Assembly (NCBI GenBank): GCA_033485155.1
Contig: JAWQJJ010000001.1
Span: 1-64,000 of the forward strand
Origin: Methanomassiliicoccus sp.
GTDB lineage: Archaea > Thermoplasmatota > Thermoplasmata > Methanomassiliicoccales > Methanomassiliicoccaceae
DNA length: 64,000 nucleotides
Reading direction: 5' to 3'
The notes below the pieces were generated by a model. It searched no databases. It saw only the letters and a list, made by a program, of their open reading frames with translations, and was not told where the DNA came from. Positions within the stretch are counted from its first letter, which is position 1; every line of letters begins with the position of its first letter. Positions 6,715 through 15,408 of this stretch are shown one piece after another. The position numbers were made by a program, and so were the translations under genes.

Positions 6715-8490
6715 TCAAAGGCCCTTCCACCGCTGGCGGTGGTTGAATCGGGGCTGATCGTGCGTCTCCGTCCGGGGCGGGGGGGTGACCCCGTAGCCGA
6801 CCGTGCTGCGAGGCCGGACGAGGTATCTTGATCCGCCACTGGTGCGGTCATGAGCGATCTTCATGAACAGGATGAACCACATGACATAGGCCGCCAGGAC
6901 CACGAGGACCGCGGGCCAGAACATGGTGAAGATAAAGGCCACACAGGCTGACGTAAGCAGGGTCACAAGCACCAGGGAGGCGACGTACCGGCTGATGTAA
7001 GAGTGGTTGCCCGATTCCGCCCCTAGGTTGCTGTAGCTGGTCTGCCTGACCACCGGGGTCAGCACCGTCTGGAGGACGAACCACATCAATACCGCCGCCA
7101 GAATGCACACTCCGAAGGCGATATAGTGGATCCTTCCCGAGGTGGCGATAAGCGCCAGGATGGCTCCCAGATAGAACACCCCGGTCATCAGCAGCAGTCG
7201 GGAGCCGCGGTAGACGCGGAATCCGCTGCCCGGCATGATGATCTTGCTAAGGGTCCTCGCCACCAGCGAGGCGGAGTACTTGATGAAGTGGGGCATCCTC
7301 CGCGCCAGGCCGTCGGCGAGGTGGTTGCTGCGACGCATCAGGAAGGGGCACAGGGCGCTCATGATGAAGGTGAAGGCCCCGGCCAGAGGGTATAGCTCGG
7401 CACCCTTGGTGGTGGCCACGGAATGCTTGGCCACGCTCGCGTACATCACCGACTCAGCGCCCCGGGCACACAGTGATGTGGACACCGCCATGCTTTGCCT
7501 CGAGGAGTATCCCATGAAGTACGAGACCACCGCGGTGATGAGCACGTCATCGACGAACACGAGGACGACCGCTACGGCCACGATGCCGATGACGGCTGGG
7601 AACAGGGAGGGATCGATCATCATGCCGAAAGCCATGAAGAACACCGCCACGAAAGCGTCGCGGAAGGGAGCCATCTTCTCCTCCATGCGCTCGGTGATCT
7701 TCGTCTCGGCGAAGGTCATGCCGATAAAGAAGGCCCCGATCATCGCCGGGATGCCCAGGACCTCGGCCACCGCGGCGGCCATACACACCACGCCCAGGGC
7801 GAAGATGACGAACATCTCGTCATTCTTCATCCGGACCAGGTACCGCACGGTGCGGGGGATGACCACCAGGGCGAGGACGGCGAAGAACGCCACGAAGATA
7901 GCTGCCCCCACGAGGAAGCTGGTCATCGAGGTATCGGCGGAGGTCTTGACCATCAGCCCCCCTATCGCCGCCAGGAACACCGCGGAGATGAAGTCTTCCA
8001 CCACCATCACCCCCAGCAGGAAGTCCGTCTCCGGCGCGTTGAGGCGGCCCAGCTCGATGATCGACTTCATTGCCACCGCCGCACAGCTCATGGCTATGAC
8101 CGCGGACAGGAACACGGTGTCCAGTAGGGGCCACCCCAGTGCTGTGCCCAGCAGGATGCCGGTGAACAGATTGACCCCGATGTTGACAAGCGAGAGTATG
8201 ATCGCCGGGCGCTCCACCTTCCTGAGCTTGGAGATGGAGAACTCCAACCCCACGAAGAACATCAGCAGGACGATGCCCAGGTCGGAGATGAGCGTGATCA
8301 GCTCGGAGTCGGCAATGACCCCGTGATACTGGAAGCCCAGAATGTCAATGCGCATGAAGGGGCCAATGAGGATGCCAGCAAGGATGTAGCCGAGGACCAC
8401 GCTCTGTTTGGTCCGACTGGCCAGGGCGGCGCCTAGGAAGGCGACGAACATTATGACGCCCACTTCCAACATGATGTTGCTTTCGGTCAC
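6715..8490 (-). CDS. Kef-type monovalent cation/proton antiporter (CPA2) with extended C-terminus
   Basis: A 591-residue membrane protein. Residues 1-385 form a Na+/H+ exchanger domain of the Kef/CPA2 type: GYILAGILIGP near residue 33, a GIVLLMFFVGLEFS segment, a VVEDFISAVFL segment (the paired-acid region is E-D here) and IPAMIGAFFIGMTFA. Expected role is K+ or Na+ for H+ exchange. The segment from about 410 to 545 adds further hydrophobic helices in place of the usual soluble TrkA-N regulatory domain, and the tail is basic. The start is a GTG at 8490; an ATG six codons later is also possible. Confidence 0.85.
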   Translation of the reverse strand: MTESNIMLEVGVIMFVAFLGAALASRTKQSVVLGYILAGILIGPFMRIDILGFQYHGVIADSELITLISDLGIVLLMFFVGLEFSISKLRKVERPAIILSLVNIGVNLFTGILLGTALGWPLLDTVFLSAVIAMSCAAVAMKSIIELGRLNAPETDFLLGVMVVEDFISAVFLAAIGGLMVKTSADTSMTSFLVGAAIFVAFFAVLALVVIPRTVRYLVRMKNDEMFVIFALGVVCMAAAVAEVLGIPAMIGAFFIGMTFAETKITERMEEKMAPFRDAFVAVFFMAFGMMIDPSLFPAVIGIVAVAVVLVFVDDVLITAVVSYFMGYSSRQSMAVSTSLCARGAESVMYASVAKHSVATTKGAELYPLAGAFTFIMSALCPFLMRRSNHLADGLARRMPHFIKYSASLVARTLSKIIMPGSGFRVYRGSRLLLMTGVFYLGAILALIATSGRIHYIAFGVCILAAVLMWFVLQTVLTPVVRQTSYSNLGAESGNHSYISRYVASLVLVTLLTSACVAFIFTMFWPAVLVVLAAYVMWFILFMKIAHDRTSGGSRYLVRPRSTVGYGVTPPPRTETHDQPRFNHRQRWKGL

Positions 8491-8501
8491 CGTGGTTCCC
8501 C

Positions 8502-8518
8502 TTCGAACCCTGGTTCGA
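8502..8518. repeat. inverted repeat just upstream of the antiporter start
   Basis: TCGAACC-CT-GGTTCGA is a perfect 7-base-arm palindrome 13 nt before the GTG at 8490. It could be an operator or a leader hairpin. The 206-nt gap to 8697 otherwise holds only a TATA-like TTATACATTAA at 8620-8630 for the ATPase gene. Confidence 0.4.
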
Positions 8519-8696
8519 GGGAAGGTCCCGGGCCTCCCTGCCCCGTGGGCAGCGAGGCTACGCTATCCTCCCTTCTGAACCCAAAGGCCCAGTGCATCCC
8601 TGCGCGCGGTATCAGGGGGTGTTATACATTAACCTTGCTCAGTGAGGTCGGAGTGTGGGAAAAAACACATTAGCTTTCATCCCATTGTGAAGTGCG

Positions 8697-11411
8697 ATGA
8701 GCAGCTGGCACTCCTGCGACCCCGGACAGGTGATGGACGAGCTGTCGACGTCCTCCTCGGGCCTCACCTCGGAGGAGGCGGAAGCCAGGCTGCAGAGGTA
8801 CGGGCGCAACGAGCTTAGAGGGAAGGAAGGGCCATCCCCCCTCACGATCCTTGTACGACAGTTCGTCGATCCCCTGGTCGGCATCCTGTTGGTGGCAGCG
8901 ATCGTCTCCCTCGGGGTGTGGTTTGTCGACCGCAGAGAGGATGAGCTGATCGATGCTGCGGTGATAATGGTCATCGTGCTCATCAACGCCGCCCTGGGGT
9001 TCTACCAGGAGTACAGGGCTGAGCAGACGCTGCGGGCGCTGAGGGAGCTGGCATCCCCCCAGGCCACGGTCGTCCGGAATGGATTGGAGAGCGAAGTGCC
9101 GTCACCTTCCCTGGTCCCCGGCGACGTCATCGTACTGGCGACCGGAGACCGGGTCTCGGCGGACGCCCGGCTGCTGGAGGCGGTGAACCTGGACGCCATG
9201 GAGTCGTCGCTAACTGGAGAATCCACCCCGGTGAGCAAGAACGCCGGCGATAGAGTGCCCGAGGACGCTCCGGTGGGGGACCGATCCACAATGGTCTTCT
9301 CGGGCACGGTGGTGGGTCGGGGCCACGGACAGGCGGTGGTGGTGGCCACGGGCATGGACACCGAGCTGGGTAAGATCGCCGGGTTGGTGGGGGGAAGGAG
9401 CGAGCAGACCCCCCTGCAGAGGAAACTCGCCCGGCTCAGCGTTCAGCTTGGCATCGCCGTCCTGGCCATCGCCGTCGTCGTCTTCCTCATCGGGCTGCTG
9501 AGATCGGTCGAGGTGCTGGAGATGTTCCTGACAGCGGTGTCCCTGGCCGTGGCGGCGATCCCGGAGGGGCTCCCAGCGGTGGTGACCGTATGCCTGGCGC
9601 TGGGCCTCGCGCGCATGGCCAGGAGGAACGCGGTAGTGCGATCGCTGCCCTCGGTGGAAAGCCTAGGTAGTGCTACGGTCATCTGCACCGACAAGACTGG
9701 CACGCTGACCACGGGGGAGATGAGCGTTACCGAGGTCGCATTGGTAGACTGCACCGTCGAGGTCACTGGCCAGGGCTATGGGCCGAGCGGAGAACTGCGC
9801 CACCGGGGAAGGAGGGCGAGCGTCGGCGGTGAGCTTGCCTGGCTGGTGAGAGCGGGGGCGCTGTGCAACGACGCCCGGCTGGTGCACGACGGCGCCTGGT
9901 CGGTTGCCGGGGACACCACCGAGGGCACCCTGCTGGTCCTCGCCCTGAAGGCAGGCGAGGACACCGAGGCCCTGAAGGCCGAGTTCCCGCGGGTGGACGA
10001 GCTGCCCTTCGATCCGGTGAGCAAGCGGATGACCACCGTCCATCTGCGCGAGGGGAAGCGCTACGCGTTCACCAAGGGAGCGGCAGAGAGCGTGCTGCCG
10101 CTGTGCGGAACGGCCATGGTCGATGGTTGGACCGTTCCCTTGGACGAGGAGATGCGCGACATGGTGATGCGCAAGGACCGGGCCATGGCCAGCCGTGCGC
10201 TGCGCGTTCTCGCCCTCTCCATGAGCGCGGATATTGGGGACGGGGTTCCGTCGGAGGGGACGACCTTCCTCGGCCTGGTGGGGATGATCGATTCGCCTCG
10301 CCCCGACGCCATCGAGGCGATCGGCCAGTGCCGTTCCGCCGGCATCAGGGTCATCATGATCACCGGGGACCACGAGCGCACCGCCGAGGCCATCGCCCGA
10401 CAGATGGGGATCGGGGATGGCGTCACCCCGGCCATCTCCGGCCGGGAGATGAGCGATATGAGCAAGGAGGAGCTGGCCTCCCGGGTCAAGGAGGCGAGCG
10501 TGTTCGCCAGGGTCACTCCGGAGCATAAGGTCGGCATCGTGGAGGCGCTGCAATCCAACGGCGAGGTGGTGGCGATGACGGGCGACGGGGTGAACGATGC
10601 CCCCGCCCTGCAGCGAGCGGACATCGGAGTGGCCATGGGCATCACCGGCACGGACGTGGCCAAGGAGGCGGCGGACCTCGTGCTGACCGATGATAACTTC
10701 GCCTCCATCGCCGGGGCGGTGGAAGAAGGGAGGAGCATCTACGACAACATACGGAGGTTCGTGGCCTTCCTGCTGTCCTGCAACGGGGGAGAGATCGCCC
10801 TCATCCTCGCCGCCACGGTGCTGTTCACGGAAACGGACCTGCTGCCTTTCCTGCTGCCCATCCAGATCCTATGGGTGAACCTGGTCACGGACAGCTTCCC
10901 GGCCCTGGCCCTGGGACTGGAGAGGACAAACCCGGGAGTCATGCGGCGGTGCCCTCGCGACCCACGGGAGGGGCCGGTGACCAGGCTTACGGTCTACCGC
11001 ATCGTGATTCTGAGCGCGGCGATGGCAGCGAGCGGCCTGGCGGCGTTCCAGCTGAGCATGGTCATGGACGACAACGTCTCCCAGGCCCGGACGGTGGTGC
11101 TCTGCACACTGGTCCTCACCCAGCTGTTCCTGGTGTTCTCCTTCCGCTCGGAGCGCTCGATCCTGGTAACCGGGCTGCGGGGCAATACCCCCCTGCTGTA
11201 TGCTGTCCTTCTTTCCTTCGCTCTACTGCTGGCGGCGGTGTACCTGCCGCCCCTGGGGGTCGCATTCCGTACCGTCCCCCTGGGAGCGGAGTGGCTGTAC
11301 ATCATCCCCCTGGCCCTCCTCGGCTTGGCGGTCGACGAGGCCATCAAAAAGATATTCAGGAGGCTCAGAGGTAGGGAGGAGAGCTGTGAGCTGAGGGACG
11401 ATGGAGATTGA
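8697..11411 (+). CDS. P-type Ca2+-transporting ATPase (type II)
   Basis: A 904-residue P-type pump. Domains in order: N-terminal cation-ATPase segment, actuator with TGES (near residue 173), M4 with PEGLP, phosphorylation site DKTGTLT at Asp332, nucleotide domain, hinge TGDGVNDAP near residue 628, and six C-terminal helices. M5 keeps N-x-x-E (CNGGEIAL) and M6 keeps N-x-x-x-D (NLVTDSFPAL), the Ca2+ site residues of SERCA/PMR1 pumps, so Ca2+ (or Mn2+) export is likely; Na+ pumps of this type differ in M5. The start ATG at 8697 has a weak upstream site. Its last 11 bases overlap rtcA, suggesting one transcript. Confidence 0.9.
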   Translation: MSSWHSCDPGQVMDELSTSSSGLTSEEAEARLQRYGRNELRGKEGPSPLTILVRQFVDPLVGILLVAAIVSLGVWFVDRREDELIDAAVIMVIVLINAALGFYQEYRAEQTLRALRELASPQATVVRNGLESEVPSPSLVPGDVIVLATGDRVSADARLLEAVNLDAMESSLTGESTPVSKNAGDRVPEDAPVGDRSTMVFSGTVVGRGHGQAVVVATGMDTELGKIAGLVGGRSEQTPLQRKLARLSVQLGIAVLAIAVVVFLIGLLRSVEVLEMFLTAVSLAVAAIPEGLPAVVTVCLALGLARMARRNAVVRSLPSVESLGSATVICTDKTGTLTTGEMSVTEVALVDCTVEVTGQGYGPSGELRHRGRRASVGGELAWLVRAGALCNDARLVHDGAWSVAGDTTEGTLLVLALKAGEDTEALKAEFPRVDELPFDPVSKRMTTVHLREGKRYAFTKGAAESVLPLCGTAMVDGWTVPLDEEMRDMVMRKDRAMASRALRVLALSMSADIGDGVPSEGTTFLGLVGMIDSPRPDAIEAIGQCRSAGIRVIMITGDHERTAEAIARQMGIGDGVTPAISGREMSDMSKEELASRVKEASVFARVTPEHKVGIVEALQSNGEVVAMTGDGVNDAPALQRADIGVAMGITGTDVAKEAADLVLTDDNFASIAGAVEEGRSIYDNIRRFVAFLLSCNGGEIALILAATVLFTETDLLPFLLPIQILWVNLVTDSFPALALGLERTNPGVMRRCPRDPREGPVTRLTVYRIVILSAAMAASGLAAFQLSMVMDDNVSQARTVVLCTLVLTQLFLVFSFRSERSILVTGLRGNTPLLYAVLLSFALLLAAVYLPPLGVAFRTVPLGAEWLYIIPLALLGLAVDEAIKKIFRRLRGREESCELRDDGD

Positions 11412-12435
11412 CGGTTCGTTCGGCGAGGGGGGCGGGCAGATACTGCGCTGCGCGGTGGCGCTGTCGGCGCTGACCGGTAGGGAGGTCACCATGACCAATA
11501 TCCGGGCCAAGAGGGGCAAGCCTGGATTGGCCGCCCAGCACCTTACTGCGGTCATGGGCGTAGCCACGCTGTGCGACGGGGACGTCGAGGGTGCCTACGT
11601 CGGCTCGACCTCGATCGCCTTCCGCCCCGGCAAGGTCCTCGGCGGCGCCTACCAGCTGGACGTGGGTACGGCGGGGAGCATCACCCTGGTCCTGCAGGCG
11701 TGTCTTCTGGCCTCTTTGCACGCTCCGACGACGACTGAGCTGGAGGTCCGCGGGGGCACCAATGTTCAGATGTCCCCGCCCGTCGACTTCTACTCGCACG
11801 TCCTCGTCCCTCTCCTGGGAAGGATGGGTTACGATGTCCAGCTGGAGCTGGTGGCCCGAGGCTTCTACCCCCAGGGGGGCGGCGTGGTGAGAACGTCAAT
11901 GGCCCCCTGCCCTGGCTTGAGGCCTCTGTCGCTGCGCGAGCGCGGCAAGCTGGAGGAGGTGGGAGGCGAATGCTTCGCCCAGAACCTGCCCGATCACGTC
12001 GCCCACCGCATGGAGGACGCCGTCCGCCAGGTGCTGGTGGATCACGAGCTGAGACTGCGGGCGCATCGCACCTCCGGCCACTCCACCGGGGCTGGGACGG
12101 CGCTCTACGCCCGATACCATAACACCGTTCTCGGCGCGGACGGGTTGGGCAAGAAGGGGGTGCCCGCCGAAACGGTGGGCGAGGAGGCCGGCTGCACTCT
12201 CCGCCGGGAGATGGAGGGGCCCGGGACGTTGGACGTGCACGCCGCGGACCAGCTGCTGCCGTACTTGGCCCTGGCCAGCGGGCCGTCGGCGTTCAGGGTT
12301 CTAGAGGTCACCGAGCATCTCAACACCCAGATGTGGCTCCTGCGCCAGTTCCTGCCCGTCCGATTCAAGGTGACCGAGGGCGGCGAGGGAGCGATGGTCG
12401 AGGTCTTCCCTAACCATACATGCCGGGAAGGGTGA
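11401..12435 (+). CDS. rtcA: RNA 3'-terminal phosphate cyclase
   Basis: A 344-residue RtcA. The enzyme uses ATP to turn an RNA 3'-phosphate into a 2',3'-cyclic phosphate through adenylylated enzyme and RNA intermediates. Visible landmarks: GSFGEGGGQILR at the N-terminus, IRAKRGKPGLAAQHL near residue 34, FYPQGGGVV near residue 159, HSTGAGT near residue 224 and HAADQLLPYLAL, where His280 takes the position of the adenylylated His. The gene begins inside the end of the Ca2+-ATPase gene (11-base overlap), so coupling is likely, though the functional pairing is unexpected. Its 3' end overlaps the convergent PAC2 gene by 26 bases. Confidence 0.95.
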   Translation: MEIDGSFGEGGGQILRCAVALSALTGREVTMTNIRAKRGKPGLAAQHLTAVMGVATLCDGDVEGAYVGSTSIAFRPGKVLGGAYQLDVGTAGSITLVLQACLLASLHAPTTTELEVRGGTNVQMSPPVDFYSHVLVPLLGRMGYDVQLELVARGFYPQGGGVVRTSMAPCPGLRPLSLRERGKLEEVGGECFAQNLPDHVAHRMEDAVRQVLVDHELRLRAHRTSGHSTGAGTALYARYHNTVLGADGLGKKGVPAETVGEEAGCTLRREMEGPGTLDVHAADQLLPYLALASGPSAFRVLEVTEHLNTQMWLLRQFLPVRFKVTEGGEGAMVEVFPNHTCREG

Positions 12436-13177
12436 CCTTCCGGAGCTCATCCTCCTTGCCCGCCTTCTCGTACATGTCCTTGAGGTTGCCCTCGATGACC
12501 TCGGCCTCCTTGACCAGCGGGCCGATGTCCAGGGAGTCCTTAAGCACCATGCGGTTGATAGCCCTGGTGACCGCCGCGGCGGCCCGGGCGTCGGGGAACT
12601 CACTGCTGGCCTCGGAAAGGATGGTGACGACGTCGAAGATACGGTTGACGCCCTCATTGAGCAGTACGCCGGACAATCCAACGATGACCCCTCCCTCGAA
12701 GATATCCACCTCGTTACTCTTCAGCATCTCCCTCGCTTCAGGCGTGGAGGCGATGCCTAGCACCCGGCCGTTGCCATCGGTGTTGGGGGTCCGTCCGCTC
12801 TGCTTGGTGCTGATGCCCTCGGGGGAGATGATCATCCGACACTTGTGGTCCTCGACCCAGTCCATGATCGTTTTTCCCAAATCCTTGATGATGTGCGGTG
12901 GAGGCTGGAACTCGGACACGAAGACGACCAGCCGGTCGCCGTCCTCGCCGACGTTGCCGGCGTACAGCCGCACCGGGCTGTTGGGTATCCCGTTCTTGAT
13001 CATGGACACCGCCGGGAAGGTGTCGGAATCCACCACCGCGATCTGCCGCAACCCCAGCGAGCTGACCACGTAGTTGGCGACAATGGAGCCGACCAGCCCG
13101 ATCGACGGGAAACCGTCCAGGACGTAGGCGCCGCGGAGGTTCATCTCCTCGATCTCGATGATCTTGATGTAGCTCAT
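12410..13177 (-). CDS. PAC2 family protein (proteasome assembly chaperone-like)
   Basis: A 255-residue protein of the PAC2 family, related to eukaryotic proteasome assembly chaperone 2 and archaeal PbaA/PbaB-type chaperones. The opening is diagnostic: LRGAYVLDGFPSIGLVGSIVANYVV (in part), then VSEFQPPP near residue 93, a GGVIVGLSGVLLN segment near residue 163, and a helical C-terminus. The frame is open for 155 more codons upstream, but that portion is antisense to the RibD-type gene. The ATG at 13177 gives the family's usual length. Likely role is assembly or regulation of the proteasome; no proteasome gene is nearby. Confidence 0.85.
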   Translation of the reverse strand: MSYIKIIEIEEMNLRGAYVLDGFPSIGLVGSIVANYVVSSLGLRQIAVVDSDTFPAVSMIKNGIPNSPVRLYAGNVGEDGDRLVVFVSEFQPPPHIIKDLGKTIMDWVEDHKCRMIISPEGISTKQSGRTPNTDGNGRVLGIASTPEAREMLKSNEVDIFEGGVIVGLSGVLLNEGVNRIFDVVTILSEASSEFPDARAAAAVTRAINRMVLKDSLDIGPLVKEAEVIEGNLKDMYEKAGKEDELRKVTLPGMYG

Positions 13178-13252
13178 GGTGTTTCGATTCCAACGCCCGG
13201 CTAATAAGAGATGTGGGAAGGATTTAATGTCGGGGGCTGGATTTGGGGCCAT

Positions 13253-13891
13253 ATGAGACCCACGGTGACGGTGAACTGCGCCATGACCGCCGACGGAAAG
13301 ATCGCCGGAAGGTCCCGCAAGCAGCTGCGTATCTCCTCGCCGGAGGATCTCCAGAGAGTAAGGGAGCTTCGAGCGGCGTCCGATGCCATCCTGGTCGGCG
13401 TGGGTACGGTCCTCGCTGACGACCCCCACTTGACGGTGAAGGGCCTGCCCAAGGAGCGCAATCCCCTCAGGGTGGTCCTCGACCCCCGCGGACGGACCCC
13501 CGACTCCGCCCGGGTGCTCGACGACCGGGCGCGCACCGTCATCGTCACCTCCGAAGGGTGCCCGAGGACATGGGTGGGAGCCGAAGCGCTGCGTGTCGGC
13601 GGGGACCGCATCGACCTCCGCCTCCTGCTCACCATCCTCCACGCCAGAGGGATAAGGTCGCTTATGGTCGAGGGCGGCGGGGAGACCATTTTCTCGTTCT
13701 TCAGGGAGGGTCTGGTCGACCGCTACATGGTGTTCGTGGGCAGCATGGTCGTGGGTGGACGTACCTCGCCCACCCCGGCCGACGGCGAGGGGTTGGCGGA
13801 GGAGGGAGGGGTGCGCCTGAGGCTGGCGGGGTGCGAGCGGATGGGCGACGGCGTCCTGCTCACCTACGAGGTCCTCGATGCCCGCCCCTAG
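13253..13891 (+). CDS. 2,5-diamino-6-ribosylamino-pyrimidinone 5'-phosphate reductase (riboflavin/F420 pathway)
   Basis: A 212-residue RibD C-terminal-type reductase, acting at the second step of archaeal riboflavin biosynthesis, which also feeds coenzyme F420. Landmarks: TVNCAMTADGKIAG at the N-terminus, DAILVGVGTVLADDP near residue 42, NPLRVVLDPRGRTP near residue 67, and SLMVEGGGETIFSFF near residue 137 (NADPH site). The frame opens at 13211, but the ATG at 13253 places the family start correctly and lies about 25 nt after a TATA-like GGATTTAAT. Overlaps the next gene by 14 bases, so they are co-translated. Confidence 0.88.
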   Translation: MRPTVTVNCAMTADGKIAGRSRKQLRISSPEDLQRVRELRAASDAILVGVGTVLADDPHLTVKGLPKERNPLRVVLDPRGRTPDSARVLDDRARTVIVTSEGCPRTWVGAEALRVGGDRIDLRLLLTILHARGIRSLMVEGGGETIFSFFREGLVDRYMVFVGSMVVGGRTSPTPADGEGLAEEGGVRLRLAGCERMGDGVLLTYEVLDARP

Positions 13892-14351
13892 GTTCCTGGC
13901 CGATGAGATGCTGGGTACACTGGCGCGGTGGCTGAGGATGCTGGGCTATGATACCGAGTACGTCCGGGATCTTCTCGACCGGGAGGTGCTGGAGCTGGCC
14001 AGAGCGGAGGACCGGATCATCCTCACACGGGACCGCCAGCTGGCGGAGCGCGCCGGGAACACGGGCCTGCTGATCACCGGCGATGACCTCGACGATCAGC
14101 TGGAGCAGGTGGTCAGGACATTCGCTCTGAGCAACGAACGATCCATGACCAGGTGCACGGTCTGCAACGGGAGGCTCGTGCTGGCGGACCCCCAAGAGGT
14201 GGCCGAGAAGGTGCCAGAGCGGGTCCTGGCCTTCAGGAAAGAGTTCTACCTTTGCCCTAGGTGCGGGCAGATATACTGGAAAGGGACGCACTGGGACGAT
14301 ATCAAGAGGAGGATCGGCCGCGTCCTCACAGCCGGTAGTAGTCCTCGCTGA
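13878..14351 (+). CDS. Mut7-C domain protein (PIN-fold RNase-like with zinc ribbon)
   Basis: A 157-residue Mut7-C protein. The N-terminal 75 residues are a PIN-like fold with conserved acids (RFLADEMLGTLARWLRMLGYDT, then ILTRDRQLAER and GDDLDDQ). The C-terminal part is a zinc ribbon with CTVC near residue 93 and CPRC near residue 134. Family members are predicted RNases, and the name comes from the C. elegans MUT-7 C-terminus. It overlaps the reductase gene by 14 bases and is convergent with the next gene with a 26-base 3' overlap. Confidence 0.88.
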   Translation: MPAPRFLADEMLGTLARWLRMLGYDTEYVRDLLDREVLELARAEDRIILTRDRQLAERAGNTGLLITGDDLDDQLEQVVRTFALSNERSMTRCTVCNGRLVLADPQEVAEKVPERVLAFRKEFYLCPRCGQIYWKGTHWDDIKRRIGRVLTAGSSPR

Positions 14352-15249
14352 CTATCTTCCCCGAGGAAGCATTGACGATGATGATCCCATGCACGCCCTC
14401 CACGCACCAGATGGGGATGTAGAACACGCCTCGGTCTTCCAGCGCGATGTCCTCTTCCCTAGGGGTGACCCGGCGCTTCTCGGTGATGGTGACGTGATTC
14501 TCCTCGCGGATGCTCTCCTTGTCGTAGGAGTTCACCCTTACTAGCTCCCTCTTGGCCATCCGCCGGGCGTCCTCGGTGGCGATGGCAGGCTCGAGGGTGC
14601 GGTGGGTCATCTCCAGCGCATACACCACCTCGGTCCGCTCGTTCCACGACTCCACCTTGTGGGTGAGGCCGTTGACCGACAGGGTCCCCCTTTCCACCCC
14701 CACCTTCTCGTCGCCCATGTACAACGGGCAGATATAGCCATAGACATAGTGAGGCACCAGTTCCAGCCGGTAACGGAACCCGGAGACGGTTTTACGCGAC
14801 AGTTCCCTTATGTCCTCCGTCCCCACCACTGGTCGGACGATGCGCTCGCCCACCGACGCGTCCTTGACGTCCTCCAGCAGCTCGGGGGATACCAGCCGGG
14901 GGTAGTCCTCGGCCACCAGCTCGTCGACCAGCCCGTGGTCCTTATCTCCCATGACCCGCTCGATGCGGGTCCGCCCGATCTCGTGCTCCAGGGCGCTGCG
15001 GTCCCATACCGTCACCGATCGGTCGAGGCTGTCGAGGAACGCCGGGGGCATCGTTTCCAGGGTGGCGATGACTTTCTTGCCTGGGTGGCTCTTGAACCTG
15101 GAGAGGAAGGCATCGGCGGCGGGACGGTCGATCGAGGGCATGAGAAAGAACACGATTTCCAGCCCGTCCTTTCTGGCCAACATGTGGTCCTGCCGCTCGG
15201 TCACCTCGAAGTCACGGGCCTGCATTATCTCGGCGACCAGCTTGGCCAA
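14326..15249 (-). CDS. conserved archaeal protein with putative restriction-endonuclease-like N-terminus
   Basis: A 307-residue protein. The first 100 residues (IMQARDFEVTERQDHML, then IVFFLMPS, KKVIATLE and VTVWDRSALEHEIGR) resemble archaeal proteins with an Mrr/Holliday-resolvase-like fold; the VWDR...EHEIG piece is the strongest hint. The remainder is alternating strands, ending with HGIIIVNASSGKIVSEDYY, which resembles a PepSY-like strand-helix unit. A clear catalytic D-ExK set is not visible, so activity is uncertain. The start is a TTG at 15249; an ATG eight codons in is an alternative. Confidence 0.55.
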   Translation of the reverse strand: MAKLVAEIMQARDFEVTERQDHMLARKDGLEIVFFLMPSIDRPAADAFLSRFKSHPGKKVIATLETMPPAFLDSLDRSVTVWDRSALEHEIGRTRIERVMGDKDHGLVDELVAEDYPRLVSPELLEDVKDASVGERIVRPVVGTEDIRELSRKTVSGFRYRLELVPHYVYGYICPLYMGDEKVGVERGTLSVNGLTHKVESWNERTEVVYALEMTHRTLEPAIATEDARRMAKRELVRVNSYDKESIREENHVTITEKRRVTPREEDIALEDRGVFYIPIWCVEGVHGIIIVNASSGKIVSEDYYRL

Positions 15250-15408
15250 GGTCGTAAACGTGCACCCTGGGCGGAATCATGATGGGGTCATAAATACGTT
15301 TCCGGGAGGGATGTTACAAATAACCCAGGCGGCTGTTCCTGCTCCCAATTTTGCACATAGGACCTTTTAATTATTTAGACCAGATAGCTAGCCGAAGGGA
15401 GAATTTTT

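Noticed and set aside
7235-8326. 363-residue frame opposite the Kef antiporter
   Set aside because: It mirrors the antiporter codons and has no recognisable domain; the opposite strand has clear membrane motifs.
8491-8530. Possible tRNA T-arm (GGTTCGA) near the antiporter start
   Set aside because: A palindrome explains it; no acceptor, D-arm or anticodon stem could be built around it.
13177-13642. Upstream extension of the PAC2 frame
   Set aside because: It runs antisense through the reductase gene and has no PAC2-like residues; ATG 13177 gives the family length.
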